A stretch of DNA of 64,000 bases. It comes from Casp-actino8 sp046091365 (GTDB lineage Bacteria; Actinomycetota; Acidimicrobiia; Acidimicrobiales; Ilumatobacteraceae). A program made the translations under genes and the position numbers. The notes beneath the pieces are model-generated. The model was not told where the DNA came from. It was given only the letters and a program-made list of their open reading frames with translations, and searched no databases. Of this stretch, positions 14,998 through 25,192 are shown piece by piece. How positions within the stretch are numbered: position 1 is the first letter of the stretch; each line of letters begins with the position of its first letter. Location of the stretch: positions 1-64,000 of the forward strand of contig JBJTBM010000010.1 in NCBI GenBank assembly GCA_046091365.1, in the 5' to 3' direction.

Positions 14998-16929
14998 GTG
15001 ACTTCCGAACACGGGTCGGCCACCGCCCCGGAGACGACCCTTGCGCTGCCGGTCGGCGATGCGCCGCACGCCGCGCACACCGTGGGCACCGGCGCCCTGG
15101 CCCTCGGCGCTCTCGGAATCGTGTACGGCGACATCGGGACCTCCCCGCTGTACGCGTTCCGCGAGGCGTTCGAGGAGCATCACCTCGACGCGTCGAACGC
15201 GGTGTACGCGATGGGTGTCGCCTCGCTCGCGTTCTGGGCCCTGATCATCATCATCTCGGTGAAGTACCTGATGTTCGTCATGCGCGCCGACAACCACGGC
15301 GAAGGCGGCATCCTGGCGCTCACCGCGATGATCATGCCCAAGGGTGAGGCCAGCCGGAAGATCAGCGTCGCCATCCTGCTCGGCATCTTCGGCACCGCGC
15401 TCCTTTACGGAGACGGTCTCATCACCCCGGCCATCTCGGTTCTGTCGGCCGTCGAAGGTGTCAAGGAATCCACGACCGCCCTCGACAGCCTCATCATCCC
15501 GATCGCCGTGGCGATCCTGGCCGTTCTCTTCCTCGTGCAGCGTCGTGGCACGGGCGGAATCGGGCGGGTGTTCGGCCCCATCATGCTCGTGTGGTTCACC
15601 ACGCTGGCCGGCCTCGGCCTCAATCAGGTCACCCAGCGACCGGGCGTGCTCAAGGCGATGAACCCCATGTACGCCGTGGACTTCTTCGCCGAGTCCCCCA
15701 TGAAATCGTTCCTCACCCTCGGATCGATCTTCCTCGTCGTCACCGGAGGCGAGGCCCTCTACGCCGACATGGGTCACTTCGGACGTCGGCCGATCCGATT
15801 CACCTGGTACTTCCTCGTGCTTCCCGCCCTGCTGCTCAACTACTTCGGCCAGGCGGCGCTCATCCTCGGTGACCCCGACGCCGTCGAGCGTCCGCTGTTC
15901 AAGATGGTCCCCGAGTGGGGCGTTCTTCCCCTCGTGTTGCTGGCGACCATGGCCACGGTGATCGCCTCGCAAGCCCTCATATCCGGCGCGTTCTCGCTCA
16001 CCGTGCAGGCGGTGCAACTCGACTATCTCCCCCGCGTCAAGATCCAACACACCTCGTCGGATCACCGCGGTCAGGTATACGTGCCGCTCGTGAACTGGTT
16101 GCTCATGGCCGGCTGCATCGGGTTGGTGATCACGTTCCAGACCTCCAAGAACCTGGCGGCGGCCTACGGCATCGCGGTCACGACGACCATGGCCATCACG
16201 ACGATTCTGTTCTACGTGTTGGCCGTCAACCGGTGGGGCTGGTCGAAACCCAAGGCGTTGGCGCTCTGCCTGCCCGGTCTCGCCATCGACCTCGCCTTCC
16301 TCGGCGCCAACATCCCCAAGATCCCCCACGGAGGCTGGTTCCCGCTCCTCGTCGCCGTCGCGCTGCTCGTGCAGATGTGGACGTGGCGTCGCGGTCGCCA
16401 GTTGGTGGCCGCGCGTATCCACCGCGGCGAGCGCCCGATCGTCGAGGTGCTCGACGAGAACGTCGACGTGGCCCGGGTGGCCGGAACCGCGGTCTTCATG
16501 TTCAAGGACCTCGGAAAGGCACCCCCGGCTCTGGTGAACAACCTCAAGCACAACAAGGTTCTCCACAAGTGCACGCTCATCGTGGCGGTGCGCACGGCCG
16601 AGGTGCCTCGCGTCGACCCGTCCGAGCGGGTGCATCTGTCCAAGGTCGAACCGGGGGTCTTCGAGATCCTGCTGACGTTCGGTTTCATGGAGGAGCCCGA
16701 CGTCGTGGCCGCGCTCGACAACATCGAGGAACGGGGCTACGAGTTCGACGCGGCCACGGCCACGTTCTTCCTCGGCCACGAATCGATCGTCGCCGGTAAG
16801 GCTCCCGGCATGCACCCGTTGGCCGAGCATCTGTTCGTGCTCCTCAATCGAGGCGCTGACAGCGCCGGACGATTTTTCAACCTGCCCAAGGATCAGATCT
16901 TCGAGGTCGGGTCGCACGTCGAGATCTAG
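14998..16929 (+). CDS. kup: Kup-type potassium transporter
   Basis: The 643-residue protein carries the Kup signature GALGIVYGDIGTSPLYAFREAF at about residues 36-57, about twelve hydrophobic segments up to residue 460, and a cytoplasmic C-terminal domain of about 170 residues. Motifs such as GDGLITPAISVLSAVEG and GGEALYADMGHFGRRPI are typical of the family. Kup proteins take up K+ driven by the proton gradient. The length matches the usual 620-640 residues. A GC-rich hairpin 15 bases after the stop may end the transcript. The gene is alone on its transcript or read with the following epimerase gene 76 bases downstream, which has its own -10. Confidence 0.95.
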   Translation: MTSEHGSATAPETTLALPVGDAPHAAHTVGTGALALGALGIVYGDIGTSPLYAFREAFEEHHLDASNAVYAMGVASLAFWALIIIISVKYLMFVMRADNHGEGGILALTAMIMPKGEASRKISVAILLGIFGTALLYGDGLITPAISVLSAVEGVKESTTALDSLIIPIAVAILAVLFLVQRRGTGGIGRVFGPIMLVWFTTLAGLGLNQVTQRPGVLKAMNPMYAVDFFAESPMKSFLTLGSIFLVVTGGEALYADMGHFGRRPIRFTWYFLVLPALLLNYFGQAALILGDPDAVERPLFKMVPEWGVLPLVLLATMATVIASQALISGAFSLTVQAVQLDYLPRVKIQHTSSDHRGQVYVPLVNWLLMAGCIGLVITFQTSKNLAAAYGIAVTTTMAITTILFYVLAVNRWGWSKPKALALCLPGLAIDLAFLGANIPKIPHGGWFPLLVAVALLVQMWTWRRGRQLVAARIHRGERPIVEVLDENVDVARVAGTAVFMFKDLGKAPPALVNNLKHNKVLHKCTLIVAVRTAEVPRVDPSERVHLSKVEPGVFEILLTFGFMEEPDVVAALDNIEERGYEFDAATATFFLGHESIVAGKAPGMHPLAEHLFVLLNRGADSAGRFFNLPKDQIFEVGSHVEI

Positions 16930-16944
16930 TCGCGGGGATCTGGT

Positions 16945-16959
16945 CGCGCGGTCCGCGCG
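16945..16959 (+). terminator. Possible hairpin after kup
   Basis: CGCGCG and CGCGCG pair around a GTC loop to give a 6-bp stem, 15 bases after the kup stop. No T-tract follows, so termination is uncertain. Confidence 0.3.
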
Positions 16960-16993
16960 CGGCTCCGGTCTCTCAGTCGGTGGCGTCCGGTCG

Positions 16994-16999
16994 TAGCCT
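16994..16999 (+). promoter_or_regulatory. Candidate leaderless -10 element (TAGCCT) for the SDR39U1-type gene
   Basis: TAGCCT ends 6 bases before the ATG at 17006. Confidence 0.5.
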
Positions 17000-17005
17000 G
17001 CGGCC

Positions 17006-17911
17006 ATGACCCCCCGCACCATCGCCATCACGGGCGCAAGCGGCCTCATCGGGACCGCGTTGGCACACCACCTCTCCGCGCGAGGCGACCGCGTCGTGCG
17101 CTTCGTCCGATCCGGTTCGAGCAGCACCGACACCATCGCCTGGAACCCGACCGGAGGAACGATCGACGGCGACCGACTGCGCGGGGTCGATGCCGTCGTC
17201 CACCTCGCCGGAGCGGGTATCGGCGATCGGCGTTGGACCAACGACTACAAGCGCGAGATCTTGGAGAGTCGCACCAAGAGCACCGCTCTGCTCGCCTCCA
17301 CCATGGCCGGTTTGGCCGACGGCCCGAAGGTGCTGCTGTCGGGCTCGGCGATCGGCATCTACGGCGAGTCGCTCGACACCGTCTTCGACGAGACGTCCGC
17401 GACCGGCGACGGTTTCCTCGCCGACGTGTGCGTGCAGTGGGAGCGCAACGCCGCCGCCGCGGTCGAGGCCGGCATCCGCACCGTTTTCCTGCGCACCGGA
17501 ATCGTACTCAGCCCGCGAGGCGGCGCGCTCAAGAAACTGCTTCCCCTTTTCAAGTTGGGCGCCGGGGGCCGCATGGGCAGTGGCCGCCAGTGGCAGAGCT
17601 GGATCTCGATCGACGACGAGGTGTCGGCCATCGACCACTTGTTGTCCTCGAAAATTTCGGGAGCCGTCAACCTCACCGCCCCCACCCCGGTCACCCAAGC
17701 CGAGTTCACCAAGGTTCTCGCCAAGGTTTTGAAGCGCCCGTCGTTCCTGCCGGTGCCGTCGTTCGGACCCAAGTTGCTACTCGGTGGCGAATTGGCCGAC
17801 GCGCTGTTGTTCACCGGCCAAAAGGTGCTACCCCGGGCTTTGCAATCGGACGGGTACTCGTTCGCGCACGGCGACCTCGAGTCTGCCCTTCGCGCGCTCT
17901 TGAACCGCTGA
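17006..17911 (+). CDS. TIGR01777-family epimerase-like protein
   Basis: The 301-residue protein has an extended SDR Rossmann start TGASGLIGTALAHHLSARG and the family-specific segments VHLAGAGIGDRRWT and SRTKSTALL, then LSGSAIGIYG with the SDR-like Tyr, and LRTGIVLSPRGGALKKLLPLFKLG. These are the features of the YfcH/SDR39U1 group, whose reaction is not established. The C-terminal TRP-like block with LLGGELADALLFTGQKVLPRAL is also typical. The next gene, an FAD oxidoreductase, starts 4 bases after its stop, so both belong to one transcript. Confidence 0.9.
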   Translation: MTPRTIAITGASGLIGTALAHHLSARGDRVVRFVRSGSSSTDTIAWNPTGGTIDGDRLRGVDAVVHLAGAGIGDRRWTNDYKREILESRTKSTALLASTMAGLADGPKVLLSGSAIGIYGESLDTVFDETSATGDGFLADVCVQWERNAAAAVEAGIRTVFLRTGIVLSPRGGALKKLLPLFKLGAGGRMGSGRQWQSWISIDDEVSAIDHLLSSKISGAVNLTAPTPVTQAEFTKVLAKVLKRPSFLPVPSFGPKLLLGGELADALLFTGQKVLPRALQSDGYSFAHGDLESALRALLNR

Positions 17912-17915
17912 TCCG

Positions 17916-19157
17916 ATGAGCGAACTGCCCGTCCGAACCGACGTCGTGGTGGTCGGAGCCGGACTCGCCGGACTAGCGGCGGCGCGCACCTTGCACCGAC
18001 TCGGACGACAAGTGACGTTGCTCGAATCCTCCGACGGCATCGGCGGGCGGGTGCGCACCGACCGGGTCGACGGGTTCCTGCTCGACCGGGGATTCCAGGT
18101 TCTGCTCACGGCGTACCCCGAGTTGCACACCCAATTCGATCTGGCCGCACTCGACCTGCGCGCCTTCGATCCCGGCGCGCTGGTGTGGATGGACGGTCGT
18201 GGGCACGCGGTGTCCGACCCCTTCCGCAAGCCCGCGACGTTGGTCTCGACGGCGCTGGCCCCGATCGGATCACCCTTCGACAAGGCCCGCATCGCGCGGC
18301 TGCGCGCCCGCGTGCGCCGCGGCGACGGATCCGGTTTGTTGCGCGGCCCCGACATCACCACCGCCGAGATGTTGCGCGACGCCGGGTTCTCGGAACGCAT
18401 GTTGCGCACCTTCTTCACGCCGCTCGTCGGCGGCATCCAACTCGACCCGAACCTCGACGCCTCCCGGCGCATGTTCGACGCGGTTTTCCGCATGCTCTCG
18501 CTGGGCGACGCCGCGGTTCCGGCCCGAGGGATGGGCGAGATTCCGGCGCAACTGGCGGAGCATCTGCCACCGGACGTCATCCACGTCTCGTCGCCCGTGA
18601 CGGCCGTCAGCACCGACGGGGTGGAGGTGCACGGACGTCGTATCCGGGCCCGCGCCGTCCTGGTGGCGACCGAAGGTCCCGTCGCCCAGAGACTGCTCGG
18701 CTTGCCCCCGGTGCGCTCGCGCTCGGTCTCGTGCGTCTACTTCGCCGCCGACGAGCCGCCCACCGACTCGCGCTACCTCATCCTCGACGGCTCGGCCGAG
18801 GGTCCGGCACTCAACATCGCCGTGATGAGCAACATCAGTCCGCATTACGCGCCGTCCGGGCGTCACCTCGTCGCCGCCGCCGTGCCCGGATCGCTCGACG
18901 ACGACCTCGAAGAGCGGGTGAGGGCGCAGATGGTGCAGATGTTCGGTCCGAGCGCCACTCGTTGGACCCACTTGCGCTCCTACCGAATCGAACACGGTCA
19001 GCCCGACCAGAGTCCGCCGTTCTCGCCCAAGAAACGGGTACACGTTCGTGACAACATGTTCGTGGCCGGCGACCACCGCGACACCGCATCCATCCAAGGC
19101 GCGTTATTCTCCGGACGTCGCGCCGCCGAAGCCGTCCACGCCCGTCTCGGCCACTGA
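17916..19157 (+). CDS. FAD-dependent amine oxidase/phytoene desaturase-like oxidoreductase
   Basis: The 413-residue protein starts with the dinucleotide-binding VVVVGAGLAGLAAARTLHRLG and the GG-doublet IGGRVRTDRVDGFLLDRGFQ that together define the flavin amine oxidase/phytoene desaturase superfamily. The C-terminal FAD contact is MFVAGDHRDTASIQGALFSGRRAAEAV. Such proteins include protoporphyrinogen oxidase, carotenoid desaturases and many of unknown substrate. No carotenoid genes are near. It lies 4 bases after the epimerase-like gene and 42 bases before an SRPBCC gene, and may act with them in one pathway that cannot be named. Confidence 0.87.
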   Translation: MSELPVRTDVVVVGAGLAGLAAARTLHRLGRQVTLLESSDGIGGRVRTDRVDGFLLDRGFQVLLTAYPELHTQFDLAALDLRAFDPGALVWMDGRGHAVSDPFRKPATLVSTALAPIGSPFDKARIARLRARVRRGDGSGLLRGPDITTAEMLRDAGFSERMLRTFFTPLVGGIQLDPNLDASRRMFDAVFRMLSLGDAAVPARGMGEIPAQLAEHLPPDVIHVSSPVTAVSTDGVEVHGRRIRARAVLVATEGPVAQRLLGLPPVRSRSVSCVYFAADEPPTDSRYLILDGSAEGPALNIAVMSNISPHYAPSGRHLVAAAVPGSLDDDLEERVRAQMVQMFGPSATRWTHLRSYRIEHGQPDQSPPFSPKKRVHVRDNMFVAGDHRDTASIQGALFSGRRAAEAVHARLGH

Positions 19158-19199
19158 CGCCAACGACACCCAACCAACGACACCCACCAAGGAGCCCAC

Positions 19200-19643
19200 A
19201 TGAACCCCGATCCGGCCAAGATCGTCTCGGTCACCACGAAGGTGGACGCCACGCCGCAGCAGATCTTCGACCTGCTCGCCGATCCGTCGAAGCACGGCGA
19301 GATCGACGGTTCGGGTTCGGTGCAGAACGCTCAGTCGTCGGCGCCGACCCGGCTCGCGCTCGGCGTGAAGTTCGGCATGGACATGAAGATCGGGGTCAAA
19401 TACAAGATCACCAACGAGGTGGTGGAGTTCGACGAGCCCCGTCGCATCGCATGGCGACACTTCGGTGGCCACGTGTGGCGCTACATCCTGGAACCCGTCG
19501 AGGGCGGCACCATGGTCACCGAGGAGTTCGACTGGAACACCTCGAAGTCACAGTTGATGATGCGGGTCATGAACTACCCGGCCAAGAACCGTCAGTCGAT
19601 CGAGAAGACGCTGCAACGACTCGCGGAGCGCTTCGCGACGTGA
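19200..19643 (+). CDS. SRPBCC-family protein
   Basis: The 147-residue protein shows the START/Bet v1-like pattern: KVDATPQQIFDLLADPSKHGEID at the N-terminus, a basic/hydrophobic middle and a long C-terminal helix ending NRQSIEKTLQRLAERF. SRPBCC proteins form a hydrophobic pocket that binds lipids or polyketides; function ranges from cyclase to carrier. A strong ribosome-binding site (AAGGAG, 19190-19195) precedes the ATG. Its stop overlaps the GTG of the nitroreductase gene (GTGA), so the two are translationally coupled. Confidence 0.85.
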   Translation: MNPDPAKIVSVTTKVDATPQQIFDLLADPSKHGEIDGSGSVQNAQSSAPTRLALGVKFGMDMKIGVKYKITNEVVEFDEPRRIAWRHFGGHVWRYILEPVEGGTMVTEEFDWNTSKSQLMMRVMNYPAKNRQSIEKTLQRLAERFAT

Positions 19644-20200
19644 GCGACACGCATCCGATCGACGACATCATCAAGGCACGTCGCACGAACATGTTCGTCG
19701 ATCGTGCGCGGGTCGTGCCCGACGCGGTGATCGACGAACTCTGTGCCCTCGCCATATGGGCCCCCAACCACAAGCGCACGTGGCCGTGGCGTTTCGCCTC
19801 GGTCACCGGTGACGGTCGCGCGCGTCTCGGTGCCGTCGTCTCCGACGCCATGGCGGCCCACGGTGACGACGAGGCCAAGGTGCTCAAGGCCCGCACGAAG
19901 TACGAGCGGACTCCCAATGTGCTCATCGTCGGCTCCGCCCCCGGCGACTCACCCGAGCGCACCGCCGAGAATCGTGACGCCGTGGCCGCGGCCGTGCAGA
20001 ACCTCATGCTGGCCGCCACGTCGCGAGGTATCGCCACCTACTGGGGGTCGTGCCCCAAGGGCGCCCACTCGGCGGTGGCCGACTTCGCGGGATTCGACAC
20101 CTACACCCACATCGTGGGCATCTTCTACGTGGGCTGGATTGCCGACGAGGTCGAGACCCCGGCTCGTCCGGTGCCGACCGTCGCGCGCATCACGCGCTAA
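19640..20200 (+). CDS. Nitroreductase-family protein
   Basis: The 186-residue protein fits small FMN-dependent nitroreductases: an IIKARRTNMFVDR start with Arg residues that hold FMN, AIWAPNHKRTWPWRF, NLMLAATSRGIATYWGSC and GIFYVGW near the C-terminus. These enzymes reduce nitro groups, quinones or flavins with NAD(P)H. The GTG at 19640 overlaps the SRPBCC stop, which fixes the start. It converges on the mutase gene 10 bases downstream without an evident terminator. Confidence 0.9.
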   Translation: MSDTHPIDDIIKARRTNMFVDRARVVPDAVIDELCALAIWAPNHKRTWPWRFASVTGDGRARLGAVVSDAMAAHGDDEAKVLKARTKYERTPNVLIVGSAPGDSPERTAENRDAVAAAVQNLMLAATSRGIATYWGSCPKGAHSAVADFAGFDTYTHIVGIFYVGWIADEVETPARPVPTVARITR

Positions 20201-20210
20201 CCGGTATCGC

Positions 20211-21785
<1,575 letters not shown>

Positions 21786-21793
21786 CACCCCCG

Positions 21794-21799
21794 ACTGTA
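21794..21799 (-). promoter_or_regulatory. Candidate leaderless -10 element (TACAGT) for the mutase gene
   Basis: TACAGT on the minus strand ends 8 bases before the ATG at 21785 and favours it over a GTG at 21809. Confidence 0.45.
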
Positions 21800-21842
21800 C
21801 GGGGCGCACCCCTCGACCGCCTATCCCGAGAAGGAGCGGGAT

Positions 21843-22226
21843 TCACGAAGCCGCGATGAGGGCGATCTCCATCTTCCATTCGGGGCGAGCCAGAGCCGGC
21901 ACCGTGACGAGCGTGCTGGCCACGCGATGCCCAGCGAGGGCCCGGTCGCGGGCGGACATCACCGGCGCCAACGGCTGCCCGACGACCACGTAGGTCGTCA
22001 CCGACACCACGTCGGTCGCCGACATCCCGGCCGCGTCGAGAATCGCGAGCAGGTTCGACCACACCGCCGCCGCCTGATCGGCGATGTCGTCGGGCACCGA
22101 GCCGTCGGGGGCGATGGGCACCACGCCCGACGTGTGCAGAAGACGCCGGGCGTCGACGCTCAGGATCGCATGGGCGTAGTTCGCCGCGGTGGGAGCGATG
22201 GAAGCCGGGGCGATCTCGCGGTTCAT
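21843..22226 (-). CDS. RidA-family protein
   Basis: The 127-residue protein has the RidA/YjgF fold features: LLHTSGVVPIAPDGSVPDDIADQAAAVWSNLLAILDAAG, a SVTTYVV strand, and the HRVASTLVTVPALARPEWKMEIALIAA end with the conserved Arg and the Glu of the trimer-interface pocket. RidA proteins hydrolyse reactive enamines and imines. A CACAAT hexamer ends 6 bases before the ATG at 22226. It lies 57 bases upstream of the mutase gene on the same strand and is divergent from the aldolase gene. Confidence 0.9.
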   Translation of the reverse strand: MNREIAPASIAPTAANYAHAILSVDARRLLHTSGVVPIAPDGSVPDDIADQAAAVWSNLLAILDAAGMSATDVVSVTTYVVVGQPLAPVMSARDRALAGHRVASTLVTVPALARPEWKMEIALIAAS

Positions 22227-22232
22227 GCGTCG

Positions 22233-22238
22233 ATTGTG
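22233..22238 (-). promoter_or_regulatory. Weak candidate leaderless -10 element (CACAAT) for the RidA gene
   Basis: CACAAT on the minus strand ends 6 bases before the ATG at 22226. It keeps the A at position 2 and T at position 6 but lacks the first T. Confidence 0.35.
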
Positions 22239-22275
22239 TCACGGCGACGGGATCGGACAGGGATGCCCGCGCGTC

Positions 22276-22281
22276 TAGTCT
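22276..22281 (+). promoter_or_regulatory. Candidate leaderless -10 element (TAGTCT) for the class II aldolase gene
   Basis: TAGTCT ends 6 bases before the GTG at 22288, and overlaps the alternative upstream TTG, which makes the GTG the better start. Confidence 0.5.
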
Positions 22282-22287
22282 TTGCCC

Positions 22288-23088
22288 GTGAACACCGACA
22301 CCGCTCTCGCCAACGCCGCCCAAGGCGGCAACGCCAACCTTCTCGCGATGCCGTCCTTCGAAACGGTCGAGGAAGAGCGCGCCCACCGCAAGTCCCGTCT
22401 CGCCGGGGCGTTGCGAATCTTCGGACGCCTCGGATTCGGGGAGGGCGTCGCCGGACACATCACCGTGCGCGACCCCGAGAAGCCCGACCACTTCTGGGTC
22501 AACCCGTTCGGCCTCAGCTTCCGCCACATGCGCGTGAGCGATCTGTTGCTCGTCAACCACCATGGTGAGGTGGTGGTGGGCGACCTGCCCGTGAACCGTG
22601 CGGCTTTCGTCATTCACTCGGCCATTCACGCCGCCCGTCCCGACGTGATTGCCGCCGCGCACGCTCACTCGGTCCACGGCAAAGCCTTCAGTTCGCTCGG
22701 CATCCCGCTCGACCCCATCACCCAGGACGCCTGCATCTTCTACGAGGACCACACCGTCATCTCCGAGCAGGGCGGCGCCGTGGTCTTCGACGTCGACGCC
22801 GGCAAGGAGTTGGCGTCGATGTTCCCGCGGGGCAAGGCCGCGATCCACCAGAACCACGGATTGTTCACCGTGGGCAGCACCGTCGAGGAGGCGGCGTTCT
22901 GGTTCCTGTCGATGGATCGCTCGTGTCAGGCCCAACTTCTCGCCATGGCCGCCGGAACCCCGAAGTTGATCAAGCACGAGTACGCCGCGTACACCCGCGA
23001 CCAGACCGGACACTCGTTGGCCGGATGGTTCCAGTTCCAGCCGCTGTGGCAGGAGATCTGCCGCACCGACCCGGAACTGTTCGACTGA
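22288..23088 (+). CDS. Class II aldolase/adducin family protein
   Basis: The 266-residue protein has the family's zinc-binding His pair in AAAHAHSVHGKAFSSLG, a conserved Glu in TVISEQGGAVVF, and a late HQNHGLFTVGSTVEEAAFWF with a third His. The N-terminal FGEGVAGHITVRDPEKPDHFWVNPFG block is typical of the aldolase/adducin fold. Members cleave phosphorylated sugars or are of unknown substrate in actinobacteria. The GTG at 22288 is used; the EamA transporter gene begins 47 bases after its stop. Confidence 0.88.
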   Translation: MNTDTALANAAQGGNANLLAMPSFETVEEERAHRKSRLAGALRIFGRLGFGEGVAGHITVRDPEKPDHFWVNPFGLSFRHMRVSDLLLVNHHGEVVVGDLPVNRAAFVIHSAIHAARPDVIAAAHAHSVHGKAFSSLGIPLDPITQDACIFYEDHTVISEQGGAVVFDVDAGKELASMFPRGKAAIHQNHGLFTVGSTVEEAAFWFLSMDRSCQAQLLAMAAGTPKLIKHEYAAYTRDQTGHSLAGWFQFQPLWQEICRTDPELFD

Positions 23089-23135
23089 GCGCCGTCGACG
23101 ATCCCTCCACCCCCGTCTCGCCGATCGGGAGGTTC

Positions 23136-23972
23136 ATGGCCACGGCCTCTCCCGAGGCCCTCTTCGTGCTCAGCGCCACGGCGCAATACATCGGCGCCGT
23201 CATCGCCATCGACCTATTCGACCGGGTCGACCCGGCGACCGTCGCCTGGTTGCGCGTGTTCGGCGCCGCGGTCGCACTGTTGCTGGTCTCGGGCCGGCAC
23301 CTGTTGCGCCCGTGGACGCGCGCCGACTTCGTCGCCATGACCATCTTCGGAGTGGCGACCGCGTTGATGAACACGTTCTTCTATCTCGCCATCGACCGAC
23401 TTCCGTTGGGCAAGGGCGTGGCCATCGAGTTCATCGGACCGATCACCGTCGCGGCGTTGCGAACGCGGTCGCGCCGCAATGCGGGCGCCCTCGTGTTGGC
23501 CACGGTGGGCGTCGCCGTGCTCTCCGGGGTGGAGATCAGCGGAGAGCCCCTCGGTCTGCTGTTCATCTTCCTCGCCTCGGGGATGTGGGCCGCCTACATC
23601 GTGATCGGGTCCCGCGTGGCCCAGCAGAACCGGGGCGTCAGCGGACTCGGACTCGGTCTGCTCATCGGCGCCATCGTCGTCACCCCGATCGCCGCTCCGT
23701 CGAGCGGGCCGGTGTGGTCGTCGCCCCATCTCGTCCTGCTGTGCATGTTCGTCGGGGTGATGTCGAACGCCATCGGTTACGGCATCGACCAATCGGTGCT
23801 TCGTCGCATTCCCATCCGACGCTTCAGCGTGCTGCTGGCGTTGCTTCCCGTCACCGCGACCGTCGTGGCGTTCATCGCACTCGACCAACGGCCGAGTGGG
23901 GTCGACCTGCTGGGCATGGCGTTCGTGCTGGCCGGCGTGGTGGTGCAGGAGCGCGAGGAATTGACGAACTGA
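23136..23972 (+). CDS. EamA/RhtA-type transporter
   Basis: The 278-residue protein is very hydrophobic with about ten membrane segments in two repeats of the EamA type. The FIGPITVAAL segment in the first repeat and VMSNAIGYGIDQSVLRRI and LLALLPVTATVVAFIALDQ in the second resemble threonine/homoserine exporters of the RhtA group. The ATG at 23136 was chosen because the first membrane segment follows it and a GGGAGG ribosome-binding site lies 3 bases upstream. It is read with the aldolase gene. The substrate is unknown. Confidence 0.85.
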   Translation: MATASPEALFVLSATAQYIGAVIAIDLFDRVDPATVAWLRVFGAAVALLLVSGRHLLRPWTRADFVAMTIFGVATALMNTFFYLAIDRLPLGKGVAIEFIGPITVAALRTRSRRNAGALVLATVGVAVLSGVEISGEPLGLLFIFLASGMWAAYIVIGSRVAQQNRGVSGLGLGLLIGAIVVTPIAAPSSGPVWSSPHLVLLCMFVGVMSNAIGYGIDQSVLRRIPIRRFSVLLALLPVTATVVAFIALDQRPSGVDLLGMAFVLAGVVVQEREELTN

Positions 23973-23976
23973 GCCG

Positions 23977-25143
23977 TCAGTGGCTCATCCAAGGGGCACA
24001 CAATCCGTCGAGGTCACGTACCTGGATCTTGTCGCGGTTGGCCCATGTCACCGGATTGGTGGGGTCGGCCTGCAACTTGAAGGTGCGGAAACTCATCTCG
24101 GTGGTGTCGACGGCCAGGATGCGTCCGATCAGTCCGTCACCGAGGCCGAGCAGGATCTTGATCGCCTCCAGTGCCTGAATGGAACCGATGATGCCCGGCA
24201 ACACGCCGAGCACTCCGGCTTCGGCGCACGAAGGGGCGAGTTCGGCCGGCGGCGGCTCGGGGACCATGTCGCGATACGTCGGACCCTGCGTCGGGTGGAA
24301 GACCGACACCATGCCCTCGAAGCGAAAGATCGAACCGTGCACGACCGGGATGCCGAGCTTCACGCTGGCGTCGTTGAGCAGATAACGCGAGGGGAAGTTG
24401 TCGGCACCATCAACGATCACGTCGTATCCCGCGATGATGTCCATAATGTTCTCGGCCGACAGTCGGGTGTCATAGGTGACCACGTCGACGTCGGGATTCA
24501 GCAAGGTGAGCGTCTTCTTGGCCGAGTCCACCTTGCGGTCGCCGATGCGATCGACGTTGTGCAGGATCTGACGCTGCAGGTTGCTCGCATCGACCTCGTC
24601 CATGTCGACGATGCCGAGCGTGCCGACGCCAGCGGCGGCGAGGTACAGCGCCGCGGGTGAGCCGAGCCCACCCGCACCGAGCAACAACACCTTGCTCCCG
24701 AGAAGTTTCGCCTGCCCCTCGACGCCCACCTCGGGCAACAACAGGTGGCGCTTGTAACGATTCGATTGTTCGGCGTTGAGAGCGGCCGGGGCCTTCCAGC
24801 GACGACCCTCGTCCTTCCACTTTCCGTAGCCACCGGCCATCGACAACACGTTGGAGTACCCGAGTTCACCGAGCGTTTTTGCGGCGAAGGCACTGCGCAC
24901 CCCGCCCGCGCAGTAGACGACGACGGTCGCGTCCTTGTCGAGGATGCGACCCTCGACCTGGGCCTCGAGATGCCCACGCGGAATGTGCAATGCGCCGATG
25001 AGTGCGCCCTCGGCGTACTCGTCGGGTTCACGCACGTCGAGCACCGTCACGCCTCCGCCGTCGATCATGGACTGGGCGCCAGCGGTGTCGATTTCGGTGA
25101 TCTCGGACTTGGCTGCCGCCAGGAGGTCTCGGAATGTCGCCAT
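23977..25143 (-). CDS. Rhodanese - ThiF/MoeB adenylyltransferase fusion (MoeZ-like)
   Basis: The 388-residue protein begins with a rhodanese domain (DVREPDEY; active-site Cys78 in YCAGGVRS) and continues with an E1-like ThiF/MoeB domain with the ATP-binding GAGGLGS at 156-162 and the catalytic Arg in NLQRQILH. It would adenylate and thiolate the C-terminus of a small sulfur carrier, such as MoaD or ThiS. Known actinobacterial MoeZ has the rhodanese at the C-terminus; here it comes first. The zinc Cys of E. coli MoeB are absent (TYRDM in place of CxxC), as in mycobacterial MoeZ. The start has TAGGCT 6 bases upstream. Confidence 0.9.
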   Translation of the reverse strand: MATFRDLLAAAKSEITEIDTAGAQSMIDGGGVTVLDVREPDEYAEGALIGALHIPRGHLEAQVEGRILDKDATVVVYCAGGVRSAFAAKTLGELGYSNVLSMAGGYGKWKDEGRRWKAPAALNAEQSNRYKRHLLLPEVGVEGQAKLLGSKVLLLGAGGLGSPAALYLAAAGVGTLGIVDMDEVDASNLQRQILHNVDRIGDRKVDSAKKTLTLLNPDVDVVTYDTRLSAENIMDIIAGYDVIVDGADNFPSRYLLNDASVKLGIPVVHGSIFRFEGMVSVFHPTQGPTYRDMVPEPPPAELAPSCAEAGVLGVLPGIIGSIQALEAIKILLGLGDGLIGRILAVDTTEMSFRTFKLQADPTNPVTWANRDKIQVRDLDGLCAPWMSH

Positions 25144-25149
25144 GGGGAA

Positions 25150-25155
25150 AGCCTA
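25150..25155 (-). promoter_or_regulatory. Candidate leaderless -10 element (TAGGCT) for the MoeZ-like gene
   Basis: TAGGCT on the minus strand ends 6 bases before the ATG at 25143. Confidence 0.55.
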
Positions 25156-25192
25156 CCTGTTTGGTCGGGATTACACTCCCGGGGAAGATCTC

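Noticed and set aside
14491..17241. A very long open frame running antisense to kup and into the next gene
   Set aside because: High GC content creates long antisense frames. Only its last 148 residues (14491-14937) have a signal segment and a start with a leaderless hexamer; the rest is a shadow of kup and the epimerase-like gene.
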